Made by a program: the position numbers and the translations under genes
Shown here: in pieces, positions 34,973-44,395 of the stretch
How the letters are laid out: every line of letters starts with the position of its first letter
Position numbering within the stretch: position 1 is the stretch's first letter
Assembly: GCA_937923145.1 (NCBI GenBank)
Contig: CALAJT010000029.1
Location: 1 to 49,956 of the forward strand
DNA: 49,956 bases
Direction of reading: 5' to 3'
From: an uncultured Rubritalea sp.
GTDB taxonomy: Bacteria; Verrucomicrobiota; Verrucomicrobiia; Verrucomicrobiales; Akkermansiaceae
Notes under the pieces: model-generated
Told to the model about the DNA's origin: nothing
Databases searched by the model: none
Seen by the model: only the letters and a program-made list of their open reading frames with translations

Positions 34973-36295
34973 ATGCCTAGACCATTCAAACGCAACAGAA
35001 AAAAAACTACTAATAATCGTACTGAAAATAGAAATAAAATCCGAGATAAACATAGTAAGCTAAGAGATGCTCAGCCTAAGTTTAAAGCTGGAGCCTTTAA
35101 GATGCATCAAGAACTTATTGTTACTATTGAGTCACTATCAAACCAAGGAGATGGGGTTTCTAAAGTGGATATCCCAGATAAAGACCTAACTAACTGGGTA
35201 GTTTTCACTCCATTTACGATTCCTGGTGAGTCAGTGAGGATTCGGATCATTAATAATAGCCATAATTGCTCACAAGCAGAGATTTTAGAGATAATTAAAC
35301 CTTCTGTTCACAGACGTGATGCTGAGTGTGTTCATTTCACGAAGTGTGGCGGTTGCCAATATCAGCATATCAAATATGAGAAACAACTTTGCGAAAAGTC
35401 TTCTCAACTTAAGGAACTACTCGTTCATATCGCTGGGATCGAAACTGAAGTTTCACCTACTATTGCCTCTCCTAAAGAGTATAATTACCGATCAAAAATT
35501 ACTCCTCATTTTCGCAAACCTTACAACGGAAAAATTTCTAACATCGGTTTCGTGTCAAAAGCTAGAGGTAGTAAGTATCTAGATATTGAACATTGTCCTA
35601 TTGCTATGGATGAAATAAATCAGGCTCTACCCGAAGTTAGAGAGAGAACTCGCAAGATCGCTACTAGCTTCAAAAAAGATCATACGCTTTTACTACGTGC
35701 AGCTTCAGGTATTATAGAAACAGACGAAAACACTACCGTTAAAGAAACAATCAACGGGATCGACTTCAGTTTCCTGGCGGGAGATTTCTTCCAGAATAAT
35801 CCCTTTATTCTCCCAGCATTCGTCGACTACGCCGCGAAGCAGAGTAAGGGAAACAAGTATTTAGTAGATGCTTATTGTGGCTCAGGCTTGTTCGCTCTGT
35901 CGCTAGCCTCTGATTTTGAGGCTGTGAAAGGTGTAGAGATCTCAGTCACAGCTACGGACTGGGCTACTAAAAACGCTAAGTTGAATAAAATCGAAAATGC
36001 AGACTTTATCGCAGCGAGTGCTGAAGCTATTTTTGATGATATCAGCTTTGCTGGTGATCAGACCACTGTATTGATCGATCCTCCAAGAGCTGGCTGCTCT
36101 CCAGCATTTCTGAGACAGCTGTTCGACTTCTACCCAGCAAAAGTAGTCTACGTTTCATGCGATCCTGCTACTCAGATGCGTGATTTACGTAGCTTCACAG
36201 AAGAAGGATATTTAGTTACAGGAGTTCAGCCATTTGACTTATTCCCACAAACAAAACATCTCGAATGTATTATCACACTCGAGATAGAAAAATAA
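34973..36295 (+). CDS. rlmD: 23S rRNA (uracil-5-)-methyltransferase, RlmD-like
   Basis: A 440-aa protein with a basic, disordered N-terminus (residues 1-40), a TRAM RNA-binding domain (about 45-105) and an iron-sulfur cysteine set (CVHFTKCGGCQ and then Cys in KQLCEKS). A SAM-dependent methyltransferase domain follows. Motifs are VDAYCGSGLFALSLA for SAM, LIDPPRAGCSP and the catalytic VSCDPATQMRDL. It methylates a uridine in 23S rRNA (U1939 by RlmD). The related RlmCD and TrmA have the same domains, so the exact target is not certain. Confidence 0.87.
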   Translation: MPRPFKRNRKKTTNNRTENRNKIRDKHSKLRDAQPKFKAGAFKMHQELIVTIESLSNQGDGVSKVDIPDKDLTNWVVFTPFTIPGESVRIRIINNSHNCSQAEILEIIKPSVHRRDAECVHFTKCGGCQYQHIKYEKQLCEKSSQLKELLVHIAGIETEVSPTIASPKEYNYRSKITPHFRKPYNGKISNIGFVSKARGSKYLDIEHCPIAMDEINQALPEVRERTRKIATSFKKDHTLLLRAASGIIETDENTTVKETINGIDFSFLAGDFFQNNPFILPAFVDYAAKQSKGNKYLVDAYCGSGLFALSLASDFEAVKGVEISVTATDWATKNAKLNKIENADFIAASAEAIFDDISFAGDQTTVLIDPPRAGCSPAFLRQLFDFYPAKVVYVSCDPATQMRDLRSFTEEGYLVTGVQPFDLFPQTKHLECIITLEIEK

Positions 36296-36311
36296 TTTTG
36301 ACTTACAAAGA

Positions 36312-36878
36312 CTACATTTCTATATCGTCTTTTGTATTTGCATTATTATCCTCAAAGTCTTTACCAGTAGATTTCAAGTCGAAGCCACCTTCAAAATTAT
36401 TGATATCTCCACCTACTAAACTACCGTTGTTTATATAAGTTATATCTTGTTGCCAAGAATCAATCAACTTGCCACTAGTCCAAGAATTTTCAACTGCATC
36501 ACCATCTACAAATTTACTTTGAGAGCCTTCAGGGAGTAAGTCTACCATGGCTGGTTTAACATTGTATGTATTATCAGGGTCAACTAGAGAGAAATAATTA
36601 TCATTACCAGTTAGATATTTAAGTAGATCATCAGTATCTCCAGTGCTTATAGGATACGGGACACCTGTCTCCAGCTTTACAGTCTCCATATTAGTAGCGA
36701 TACTTTTCATGAAAATCGTAGTCTCCTTTTCTTTCGCACTCCCTCTTAATTTAAAGAAAACTCCAGCGCCAATAGAAGCCAATGCTGCGATGATAAACAT
36801 CACTACTAAGAGTTCGACTAAGGTAAAACCAAATTTATGACGGCGTTTAGAAAGAGTTGTTAGATAAGTAGTTTTCAT
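36312..36878 (-). CDS. Type II secretion/pilus-type pseudopilin (GspG-like)
   Basis: A 188-aa protein with a type III signal: basic leader, then G-FTLVELLVVMFIIAALASIG, where a prepilin peptidase would cut before Phe and methylate it. The rest is a small soluble domain of GspG type. It is the last gene of the operon and is separated from gspF by a long hairpin, which may raise its expression relative to the assembly genes. No prepilin peptidase gene is in the window. Confidence 0.87.
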   Translation of the reverse strand: MKTTYLTTLSKRRHKFGFTLVELLVVMFIIAALASIGAGVFFKLRGSAKEKETTIFMKSIATNMETVKLETGVPYPISTGDTDDLLKYLTGNDNYFSLVDPDNTYNVKPAMVDLLPEGSQSKFVDGDAVENSWTSGKLIDSWQQDITYINNGSLVGGDINNFEGGFDLKSTGKDFEDNNANTKDDIEM

Positions 36879-36903
36879 AGAATTTATAATTTTATTAAGC
36901 CCA

Positions 36904-36942
36904 ATTATGGTTAGAGAGATAAAATATCTTTCTAACCATAAT
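36904..36942 (-). other. Long imperfect hairpin between gspF and pseudopilin gene
   Basis: ATTATGGTTAGA (36904-36915) pairs with TCTAACCATAAT (36931-36942), and after one G-T mismatch AGATA (36917-36921) pairs with TATCT (36925-36929), leaving a 3-nt AAA loop. It has no T-run on the - strand side, so it is probably a processing or stability element 26 nt before the pseudopilin start and not a terminator. Confidence 0.8.
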
Positions 36943-36982
36943 AAATTTTCTCTGTTTACTATCTCTTAAGATAGTTTGCGGG

Positions 36983-38269
36983 TTATCCGTCGAGTGAGTT
37001 AATCATCTCCATGAGTGGTAAGAACATCGCAAGAACGATTGTTCCAACTACGAGCGCCAGCATTACGATCATGATAGGCTCAAGAATCGATGTCATGGCG
37101 GTAACTGCGTTATCTACTTCATCATCATAGACGTCTGCTATTTTAAGCAGCATGTCTGGAAGCTTACCAGTCTCTTCACCTACGTCTACCATACTGATTA
37201 CCATCGCTGGGAAGACTGGGCTAGCTGACATTGGTGTTACGATAGACTCACCTTCTTTAACAGCATCATGAATACTGTTAATAGCCTTGGTGACCACATC
37301 ATTACCAGCTGTCTCGCCAGTAATTTTGAGAGCTTGCAGGATTGGCACACCTGAAGTAACTAGAGTTCCAAGAGTCCGGCTAAATCTAGAGATTGCACTC
37401 TTTCTCTGAAGATCACCTAATACAGGCATCTTGAGTTTGAATGCATCAAATTTAGCCCTACCACCTTCGGTAGCAGTCCATGCCTTGAATGCTACTACTA
37501 AAGCACCTATAATTAGTGCAACCCATACGATGACTGGCAAGAAGAGAACACTCTTCAGCATGTTATCAGAGAATCCAAACACGAACTGTGAAATTCCTGG
37601 CATTTCGATATCCTGACCATCAAACATAAGTCTGAAGCGTGGAACAACAACGACCATCAAGAATACTAAGATTGCTACAGTGATGAACATGACGATCATA
37701 GGGTATACCATCGCTGATACGATCTTATTCTTAAGCTTGTTAGCTTTCTCTTGATAGTCTGCGAGACGCTCAAGAACAAGTTCTAGAACACCACCTAGCT
37801 CACCAGCACGAACCATGTTCACATAAAGCTTGTTGAATAATTTAGGTTGTTGAGACAGAGATTCTGAGAATGTCGACCCACTAGAAACTGAATCCGAAAT
37901 ATTTAAAATTGCATTTTTAAGCACCGGGTTAGGCTCCTGCTTACCGAGAACCGTGAGTCCCTTTAGCAACGGTAGTCCAGCCTCGATCAATGTTGCTAAC
38001 TGTCTGGTGAAAACCATCATCACCTTCGGCTTTACTTTTCCTTTGGTAACTTTCTTGACTTTAGATTTACCTTTCTTGGAGGCGCCAGTAGTGCTTTTAC
38101 CTCTTGTTGAGGTTGTATTTAGCGCGCCCTTACCTTCTTCAACTACTTGTGTAGGATATAGTCCGTTAGCTCTAATTTGAGCAATAGCTTCCGCTTCACT
38201 CGCAGCTTGGACTGAACCTGTTGTTTGTTCTCCTTTTGCATCGAGTGCAATATATTGAAAATGTGCCAT
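36983..38269 (-). CDS. gspF: Inner-membrane assembly protein GspF/PilC
   Basis: A 428-aa protein. The N-terminal block AHFQYIALDAKGEQTTGSVQ is the usual start; residues 60-80 form a lysine-rich linker. Two GspF domains follow (FTRQLATLIEAGLPLLKGL and FSRTLGTLVTSGVPILQALK), each with GELGG/GEETGKLPDML motifs and membrane segments (MVYPMIVMFITVAILVFLMV). It connects ATPase and pseudopilin in the secretion or pilus motor. A 110-nt gap separates it from the ATPase gene upstream. Confidence 0.9.
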   Translation of the reverse strand: MAHFQYIALDAKGEQTTGSVQAASEAEAIAQIRANGLYPTQVVEEGKGALNTTSTRGKSTTGASKKGKSKVKKVTKGKVKPKVMMVFTRQLATLIEAGLPLLKGLTVLGKQEPNPVLKNAILNISDSVSSGSTFSESLSQQPKLFNKLYVNMVRAGELGGVLELVLERLADYQEKANKLKNKIVSAMVYPMIVMFITVAILVFLMVVVVPRFRLMFDGQDIEMPGISQFVFGFSDNMLKSVLFLPVIVWVALIIGALVVAFKAWTATEGGRAKFDAFKLKMPVLGDLQRKSAISRFSRTLGTLVTSGVPILQALKITGETAGNDVVTKAINSIHDAVKEGESIVTPMSASPVFPAMVISMVDVGEETGKLPDMLLKIADVYDDEVDNAVTAMTSILEPIMIVMLALVVGTIVLAMFLPLMEMINSLDG

Positions 38270-38379
38270 AGAAATTTATGTATATATATTATGTACTTAT
38301 TGTAATTAAACTAATTCACTGCGCTCTGGAAAGCTCAAAGTGCGAGTATTTTTCTCTGCAGTGAAAGGGTCCATTGTTT

Positions 38380-40044
38380 TTATGTGTATTTAAGTACCTC
38401 TTCAATTGTAGTTTTACCTGTATAAATATTACGCAGACCGTCTTCTCTGAGAGTTTGCATACCGAGTTCGATTGCCTTTTGCTTGATCACGACGGTAGGT
38501 GCCCGCTCAGTAATTAGTTCACGAATAGGGTCTGTAACATCGAGCAGTTCAAACAAACCTTGTCTGCCTTTATAGCCATTACCGCATACATCACAGCCTT
38601 TACCTGTGTAAAATTCTTTATCACCTAGCTCAACTGCTGAAACTCCTAGTTGGTTAAGTAAAGCTTCATTTGGCTCGTAGGAAACTCTGCAAGAATCACA
38701 AATCGTTCTAACCAATCTCTGAGCGAGCACACCTTCCATAGATGCGGCCACTAAGAATGGCTCTACTCCCATATCGATGAGTCGAGTCACTGCTCCTGGG
38801 GCATCGTTGGTGTGAAGTGTGGACAGCACTAAGTGACCAGTAAGTGACGCCTGAATAGAAATCTGGGCTGTCTCCTTGTCTCGAATCTCCCCTACTAAAA
38901 TACGATCAGGGTCTTGACGGAGAAACGCGCGTAGAACGCGAGAGAAATCTAATCCAATGGCTTCATTTACTGGGATCTGGATGATGCCATCAATGTCATA
39001 TTCCACAGGATCTTCCGCTGTTAGGAGTTTGGCATCGATCGTATTAATCATTCTCAGCGCCGCATAAAGTGTGGTAGTTTTACCTGCGCCTGTAGGTCCA
39101 GTTACTACGAAAATACCATTTGGCTTATGAATAGTCTCCGTGACGTATTCATACATAGGCTTAGGTAAGCCCAATACTTCCAGAGATAGGTTAATATTAC
39201 TTCTGTCTAGAACACGGAGCACGATACTTTCACCGTGTTGTGTAGGTAGTGATGACACACGCATATCTACCTGTTTTTCTCCCATGTTTTTAACAATTCT
39301 ACCATCCTGAGGGACACGATTCTCAGCGATATTCATGTTAGACATGACTTTCACACGAGAAATAATCGCTCTAGCGAGGTTCATAGGAGGTGGCGCCATC
39401 TCGAAGAGTGCTCCATCAACACGGTAACGGATTTTAAATTCTTTCTCAAATGGTTCGAAGTGAATATCTGAGGCTTGCTCTCTGATCGCCATGAACAAAA
39501 CTTGATCCACGTAGCGAATGATGGGAGCTGAATTAGCTTCTGACTCTACATCTTCTAATGAAGCCTCTGCTTGCGTATCCAGTTGCTTAAGCATGTCTTC
39601 CATGCCGCTGCTACCACCACCGTAGCATTGCTCGATCTTAGCTTCGATCAGATGGTCGGGAGCCACCATGACGATGATCTCCTTACCTAGCGAGAAACGT
39701 AAGTCTTCAGCTGCTTGAGGATTAAGTGGATCTACTAGTACGATGTAGAGTCCCTCAGGACCAACATTTACAGGAAGTGCTCCGTGAAGTCTTGCCATAC
39801 CTCCTGGCACGAGCGCTAAGAGTTCGTCAGGTGGTGTAAATGTAGTGAGATCAACTAACTCTGTGCCAAGCTCAGATGCAATGACTGGCCAGATGTCATC
39901 TTTATTCGAAGTGATCTCGAAATCTACTAGAGTCTCGGCGATTCCCTTACCTGTTGACTCCATGGACTGGTGCATATCCTGAGCGAGAAATTTATCTACC
40001 AATCCCCTTGAGGTGAAGAGGTCTATGACTTGTTGACTATTCAT
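38380..40044 (-). CDS. GspE/PilB-type assembly ATPase, copy 2 of operon
   Basis: A 554-aa hexameric ATPase. The N-terminal GspE_N domain (about 1-150) precedes the motor. Walker A GPTGAGKT is at 316-323, the aspartate box and Walker B lie around RILVGEIRDKE, and the zinc tetracysteine is CDSC...CDVC. It powers pseudopilin or pilin assembly through GspF. It is paralogous to the next gene upstream. The two probably serve different motors or form a mixed ring; which is gspE and which pilB cannot be said. Confidence 0.9.
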   Translation of the reverse strand: MNSQQVIDLFTSRGLVDKFLAQDMHQSMESTGKGIAETLVDFEITSNKDDIWPVIASELGTELVDLTTFTPPDELLALVPGGMARLHGALPVNVGPEGLYIVLVDPLNPQAAEDLRFSLGKEIIVMVAPDHLIEAKIEQCYGGGSSGMEDMLKQLDTQAEASLEDVESEANSAPIIRYVDQVLFMAIREQASDIHFEPFEKEFKIRYRVDGALFEMAPPPMNLARAIISRVKVMSNMNIAENRVPQDGRIVKNMGEKQVDMRVSSLPTQHGESIVLRVLDRSNINLSLEVLGLPKPMYEYVTETIHKPNGIFVVTGPTGAGKTTTLYAALRMINTIDAKLLTAEDPVEYDIDGIIQIPVNEAIGLDFSRVLRAFLRQDPDRILVGEIRDKETAQISIQASLTGHLVLSTLHTNDAPGAVTRLIDMGVEPFLVAASMEGVLAQRLVRTICDSCRVSYEPNEALLNQLGVSAVELGDKEFYTGKGCDVCGNGYKGRQGLFELLDVTDPIRELITERAPTVVIKQKAIELGMQTLREDGLRNIYTGKTTIEEVLKYT

Positions 40045-40125
40045 TCTTTTTTATTTTTAAAACGGTGTTCGAAACGAGCGAAATTTTCTAGCTTTCTTAT
40101 AATTTTTTAGCTTTCTTATTAGTGA

Positions 40126-41802
40126 CTAGCCTTGGTCTCCCATAGTGACTGCTATTACTTCTTCCGCAGAGGTCATGCCCGATAGCACCTTACGGATGCC
40201 ATCTTCTCTCAAAGTCCTCATACCTAATTCACGAGCGCGCTTGCGAAGCTGTGGTGAGGACAGGTTATCGTTGATCATGTGTCTGACTTCATCATCTATC
40301 TCTAGAATCTCAAAGATTCCGAGTCTGCCTTTAAATCCTGAGCCACGACATTTGTCACAGCCCTCAGGACCATTGATCGTATTGTCTAAAATCTGTGTTC
40401 CATCGATATTGAGCATGCGCATCTCACGCTCGGTGAGTGGCACTGGCGTCTTACAGTTAGGACAAAGCTTCCTGACGAGTCGCTGAGCTATAATGGCACG
40501 AACTGCAGATGCTACTAGGAACTTTTTAACCCCAATATCAGCCAAACGCGCAACAGCACTCGGAGCGTCATTGGTGTGGAGTGTGGAGAATACTAAGTGA
40601 CCTGTTAGAGCGGCGTTAATCGCTATATTAGCTGTTTCTTCGTCTCGTATCTCACCAATCATGATGATGTTCGGAGCTTGTCTGAGCATTGCTCTGAGAG
40701 CGGCAGCGAATGTCATGCCAATGTCTGTTTTCACCATGACTTGGTTGATCCCAGGCATTTCATATTCTACCGGATCTTCCACTGTAATTATCTTTTTATC
40801 AGGCTTGTTGATAACATTGAGACAAGCATATAGCGTAGTAGTCTTACCACTACCCGTAGGTCCTGTAACGAGGATGATGCCATCCGGCAAACCTATCAGC
40901 TCATGGAACCTATCCTGATCGTCAGAATAGAAACCGAGCTCTGCAAGACCAAGAACAAGTGAAGACTTATCCAAAATACGCATAACCACACTCTCACCGT
41001 GATTACTAGGAACACTAGAAACACGAAGGTCTACATCTTTACCTGCGACCTGGATCTGTATACGACCATCCTGAGGCAGACGCTTCTCTGCTATGCTCAT
41101 TGAGCCACTCATCACCTTAAGTCGAGCTACGATAGCTGGTAGGAGTTTCTTAGGGTGGTTATCTACTTCGATAAGTTTCCCATCCACTCTGTATCTTATT
41201 CTCAATGACGTTTCTAAAGGTTCGATATGGATATCACTCGCTCGCATTTTAAATGCCTCTACGAGGATATGAGAAACTAATTTAATAATCGGTGCATCGT
41301 TCGCATCTAAATCTTCACCTTCATCTCCACCCCATGATAAACCATCTTTGGCAGTTTCATCATCGTTCAGGTCTGTACCATAATTGTGCTTTATCACCTG
41401 AGCAATAGCAGATGGTGTGGCACAAACAGGAGAAATCTCTCTACCTAGCAAATGAGGAAGAGTATCGAGAGTTTCAAAATTCAAAGGATCAGCAACCGCA
41501 ATCGTGAGATAACCACCTTGATCAGCAACAGGTACAGCCTTAAATCTTTTCACAAGATCCTCTGGTATTTTCTCGAAAACATCAGGTGCGATAGGAGTGT
41601 TAGCTAAATCTATATAATCCACACTAGAGCTCTGAGCACATACCTGAGCTACTTGTTCCTCAGTGATTTTATGCTCTAGGATCATAAATTCGATCACACT
41701 TTGGTTGCCTGTAAGATTGCTGCGGAATATCTCAACGTCTTGCTGAGTGATCAAGCCTGCTTCTTCGATCAGAGTGATAAGATAATCTTCGTTTGAATAC
41801 AC
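40126..41802 (-). CDS. gspE: GspE/PilB-type assembly ATPase, copy 1 of operon
   Basis: A 558-aa ATPase with the same plan as the next gene. It has a GspE_N domain (1-145), the region GGDEGEDLDANDAPIIKLV linking to the motor, Walker A GPTGSGKT at 314-321, IIMIGEIRDEETAN, and zinc cysteines CPNC...CDKC. It is the first gene of the operon; its promoter must be in 41803-42037, the gap shared with mscL. The 81-nt gap to the next gene holds two direct copies of TAGCTTTCTTAT (40089 and 40108). Confidence 0.9.
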   Translation of the reverse strand: MYSNEDYLITLIEEAGLITQQDVEIFRSNLTGNQSVIEFMILEHKITEEQVAQVCAQSSSVDYIDLANTPIAPDVFEKIPEDLVKRFKAVPVADQGGYLTIAVADPLNFETLDTLPHLLGREISPVCATPSAIAQVIKHNYGTDLNDDETAKDGLSWGGDEGEDLDANDAPIIKLVSHILVEAFKMRASDIHIEPLETSLRIRYRVDGKLIEVDNHPKKLLPAIVARLKVMSGSMSIAEKRLPQDGRIQIQVAGKDVDLRVSSVPSNHGESVVMRILDKSSLVLGLAELGFYSDDQDRFHELIGLPDGIILVTGPTGSGKTTTLYACLNVINKPDKKIITVEDPVEYEMPGINQVMVKTDIGMTFAAALRAMLRQAPNIIMIGEIRDEETANIAINAALTGHLVFSTLHTNDAPSAVARLADIGVKKFLVASAVRAIIAQRLVRKLCPNCKTPVPLTEREMRMLNIDGTQILDNTINGPEGCDKCRGSGFKGRLGIFEILEIDDEVRHMINDNLSSPQLRKRARELGMRTLREDGIRKVLSGMTSAEEVIAVTMGDQG

Positions 41803-42037
41803 GTTTTTAGATGGTTGCTATAAAGTTAGGAAAATTTCATACATACTATGAGATCATAAATACTCGTAGTTCTACTGTAACACACTGACCAACTCCCATT
41901 GCCACGTCAAGCTAGCAGATCAATAAGTCTAGAATTTTTTCCTTGTTATCCAAGACTTCTGATCTTAATCAAATGCCTAAGTAACTAGAAGTAAACTTCT
42001 TTTAGTTCAAATCAAAACAAAATAATCATCTAACAAT

Positions 42038-42484
42038 ATGTTAAAACAATTTAAAGAATTTGCCTTTAAAGGCAATTTAGTAGACATGGCAGTAGGTATC
42101 ATCATCGGTGGTGCATTCGCAACTGTAGTTAAGTCACTAGTTGGTGACGTCATCATGCCAGCAGTTGGCGCTATAATTGGAGACATTGACTTCACTAAGA
42201 TGAAGCACGTCCTCTCTGAAGGCACACCTGCTGTAGATGCAGTTAAAGACGCTGACGGCAACATTACGACTGCGGCAGTGGCTGGAATAGATGAAGTAGC
42301 TATTAGATATGGAGCATTCATCACTGAACTCATCTCCTTCGCCATCCTTGCGTTTGTTGTCTTCATTCTCGTGAAGAAGGTAATGGCTGGAATGGAAAAG
42401 AAAAAGGAAGAGGAAGAAGAAGTTGAAGAAACTCCTAAGCAGGAAGTTCTACTTGCAGACATCCTTGACCAACTTAAGAAGTAA
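42038..42484 (+). CDS. mscL: Large-conductance mechanosensitive channel
   Basis: A 148-aa channel protein. The N-terminus MLKQFKEFAFKGNLVDMAVG followed by IIIGGAFATVVKSLVGDVIMPAVG is the MscL hallmark, with TM1 at about 16-40 and TM2 at about 90-112 (ITELISFAILAFVVFILVKK). The C-terminal helix is acidic and lysine-rich. It releases solutes under osmotic downshock. A single gene with its own terminator. Confidence 0.95.
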   Translation: MLKQFKEFAFKGNLVDMAVGIIIGGAFATVVKSLVGDVIMPAVGAIIGDIDFTKMKHVLSEGTPAVDAVKDADGNITTAAVAGIDEVAIRYGAFITELISFAILAFVVFILVKKVMAGMEKKKEEEEEVEETPKQEVLLADILDQLKK

Positions 42485-42503
42485 TCTTAAAAACCAATTT
42501 TCT

Positions 42504-42541
42504 AAAGCTGAGATAGCCACTGCGCTGTCTCAGCTTTATTG
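42504..42541 (+). terminator. Terminator of mscL
   Basis: The stem AAAGCTGAGA with TCTCAGCTTT has a 14-nt loop and is followed by ATTGTTT. The U-run is weak but the stem is perfect, and it begins 20 nt after the mscL stop. Confidence 0.8.
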
Positions 42542-42689
42542 TTTATAAGACGCAGATTACTACACAGCTACTTCCTAGAATAACGTTTCAGCCTGTCAGC
42601 CACCCTCGATTACTAGATAGTAATTTGGGCTTCACTCATCCGGCAAGTTATATACAGATTTGCTTATCCTTAATTTCTCTGTCTTTCTA

Positions 42690-42727
42690 AAAAAGAAAAA
42701 CCCACTTTGGAAAACCAAAGCGGGTTG
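42690..42727 (-). terminator. PEP-CTERM cassette terminator, copy 1
   Basis: Read on the - strand: AACCCGCTTTGG, loop TTTT, CCAAAGTGGGTT, then a T-run. One G-T type mismatch. The core sequence CCCGCTTTGG recurs in the terminators at 44335 and 49041 and, weaker, at 47395, so it is shared by sequence and not just by shape. Confidence 0.9.
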
Positions 42728-42778
42728 AAAGTATTATCTAGGATATTTTTCCTTAAAACTTTATCCTCGAGCGAAGCG

Positions 42779-43414
42779 TTATCTCTCACGACGCGCAAGG
42801 AGGCCGAGTGCCCCAAGCCCAAGAAGGGCTCCACTTGATGGCTCAGGAACAGCCGTCACAGAGAAACTATCAAAAACAGCAACATTGTTATTATTTCTAG
42901 ATTTGTCGGCTATTTCTAGACGAAGATTATTTCCTGTCCCTGTAAACATTTGAGACACAGCGCCCATAGTGTCACTAGTAGGCAGAGTATATGATGCTGA
43001 ATAAATTGATGTATTGGTTACTGTATCAATAATGGAAACGGTAATAGGAGCTGATAATGGCCCAAAGGATCTGGTCCAATAATCGTAGTTTAATCGATAC
43101 CCTGTTGCCGCAACACTTATAAAATCTTGATGCATAGTCACAGGTGAACCTTCTCCGTCAGTTTGCATAGCCCAGTCACCTGTTCCATTTGGCATAACCC
43201 ATGCTCCACCAGCATTGCTTCCCAGGTAGGTAGTTCTACCAGATGTCACAGTCCATCCTAAAGGACTAGCTACGACTCCATATTGATTAGGAGTAGGAGA
43301 GGTATTTACATAGCCAGCATTGTTTTCAAATCCACCATTAGTGAGGAGGTTCTGAGCACTAGTTAACCCTGTAAAAGCGGTAACCGAAACGAGAGTAATA
43401 ATTGTCTTTTTCAT
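42779..43414 (-). CDS. PEP-CTERM secreted protein 1
   Basis: A 211-aa exported protein. Signal peptide MKKTIITLVSVTAFTGLTSA (residues 1-20), then a beta-rich domain beginning NLLTNGGFENN, like carbohydrate-binding or DUF642-type modules, and the tail VPEPSS, hydrophobic segment, RRER. The PEP-CTERM tail directs cleavage and surface attachment by an exosortase. The leader lacks the long conserved module, having only a C-run 20-24 nt before ATG; it lies 50 nt behind the next gene upstream, so both are probably on one transcript. Confidence 0.88.
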   Translation of the reverse strand: MKKTIITLVSVTAFTGLTSAQNLLTNGGFENNAGYVNTSPTPNQYGVVASPLGWTVTSGRTTYLGSNAGGAWVMPNGTGDWAMQTDGEGSPVTMHQDFISVAATGYRLNYDYWTRSFGPLSAPITVSIIDTVTNTSIYSASYTLPTSDTMGAVSQMFTGTGNNLRLEIADKSRNNNNVAVFDSFSVTAVPEPSSGALLGLGALGLLARRER

Positions 43415-43464
43415 TCTATTGTTTTATTAGTTAGGGGGTGATAAAGGTTAATTCTATGTTGCGA

Positions 43465-44028
43465 CTATCTTTTACGGCGAGCAAGAAGCCCTAAAGCTCC
43501 GAGTCCAAGAAGAGCTGTGCTAGATGGCTCTGGAACAGTATTAAAGTTAGCTTCTCTGATTTGCTGGAAGCCACCATGACCACCTGTTGCTGAAGTAACC
43601 TCTAGGACTACTGTGTCAACTGCTGTATAGGTAGAAAAGCGGTAAGACTCCATGCTAGTAGCAGCCAATGTTGCTCCTAAATGAGTTGACCCAGGTGTCA
43701 AATCTGCAGAAACAAGTGACTCTGTTCCTAAATTTGTTATCCCAGAGAAAAAAGTAAGAGTAAAACTCTCTATCCCTTGCTTATTAGCTGGAGTCCTAAC
43801 ATCGTCCCAGAGATTGAACTGGTAGAGATCTACTGCTGAATTGAAGCCAAAAGTGATAGATCCTGTTTGCTCAGGGTTCTGCGTCCAACCTACATTGTAA
43901 TTATTATCAATGATCGCTGATATAGAACCTCCAGCCATTGCTGTTGATACACTATCAGCAGTAACTTGAGCATTAACTGACACAGTCAGCGTGGCTATAG
44001 AAGTGAGGGTGAAAATTGTGTTTTTCAT
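43465..44028 (-). CDS. PEP-CTERM secreted protein 2
   Basis: A 187-aa exported protein. Signal peptide MKNTIFTLTSIATLTVSVNAQ (about 1-20), a domain with a discoidin-like look (IDNNYNVGWTQNPEQTGSITFGFNSAVDLYQFNLWDD) and the tail VPEPSS...RRKR. It has the full conserved leader upstream (44035-44292) and no terminator of its own, so it reads into PEP-CTERM gene 1. Confidence 0.88.
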   Translation of the reverse strand: MKNTIFTLTSIATLTVSVNAQVTADSVSTAMAGGSISAIIDNNYNVGWTQNPEQTGSITFGFNSAVDLYQFNLWDDVRTPANKQGIESFTLTFFSGITNLGTESLVSADLTPGSTHLGATLAATSMESYRFSTYTAVDTVVLEVTSATGGHGGFQQIREANFNTVPEPSSTALLGLGALGLLARRKR

Positions 44029-44034
44029 AGTCTT

Positions 44035-44292
44035 ATTAATTGGGGGGTAGTTGCAGAGATTAGGCTCTCCGCCTGCGCCATGACGCCATAATATTTAATG
44101 AATAGATTAAATTCTATAGTAAATCTTATAGCAGCTTATATTTCTATTTGGGGGAATAAACTAAGAGATCATCATCGACCTTTCAAGGCTTCCTGAAGCC
44201 TGACCGTCAGACCATTTCCTCTTAACTTCAAATACTGTAACTAATTTAATTAATATTTCAAGATAATATACATATACGTGCCATTTTATTTA
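44035..44292 (-). repeat. Conserved PEP-CTERM leader, copy A
   Basis: About 240 nt upstream of PEP-CTERM gene 2, similar along the whole length to copies B (45076) and C (48064). Shared blocks, in + strand text: TAGGCTCTCC, a GCAGCTTATA block, GAATAAACTAAG, CATCGACC and TAACTAATTT. A run of six C (- strand) sits 14-19 nt before ATG. The hairpin pairing here is weak (GGC with GCC around 44063-44079). With the terminator at 44335 it fills the gap to the next gene. Confidence 0.85.
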
Positions 44293-44334
44293 GCCCCCTT
44301 CTACGTCCTCTTGTCTTCTTTAAGATTGAATAAC

Positions 44335-44370
44335 AAAAAGAACCCGCTCTGGACAAACCAAAGCGGGTAG
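44335..44370 (-). terminator. PEP-CTERM cassette terminator, copy 2
   Basis: Read on the - strand: ACCCGCTTTGG, loop TTTGT, CCAGAGCGGGT, then TCTTTTTG. It sits 26 nt after the stop of PEP-CTERM gene 3 and has the same core as copy 1. Confidence 0.9.
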
Positions 44371-44395
44371 ATAAAGCCTAAACTGTAAGTGCAAT

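Noticed and set aside
42007-42462. Open frame of 151 codons opposite mscL
   Set aside because: It is the antisense shadow of mscL with Ser/Thr-rich composition and no family features.
44035-44292. PEP-CTERM leader as a known riboswitch (for example c-di-GMP type)
   Set aside because: The conserved motifs of those aptamers were not found; only short stems are present.
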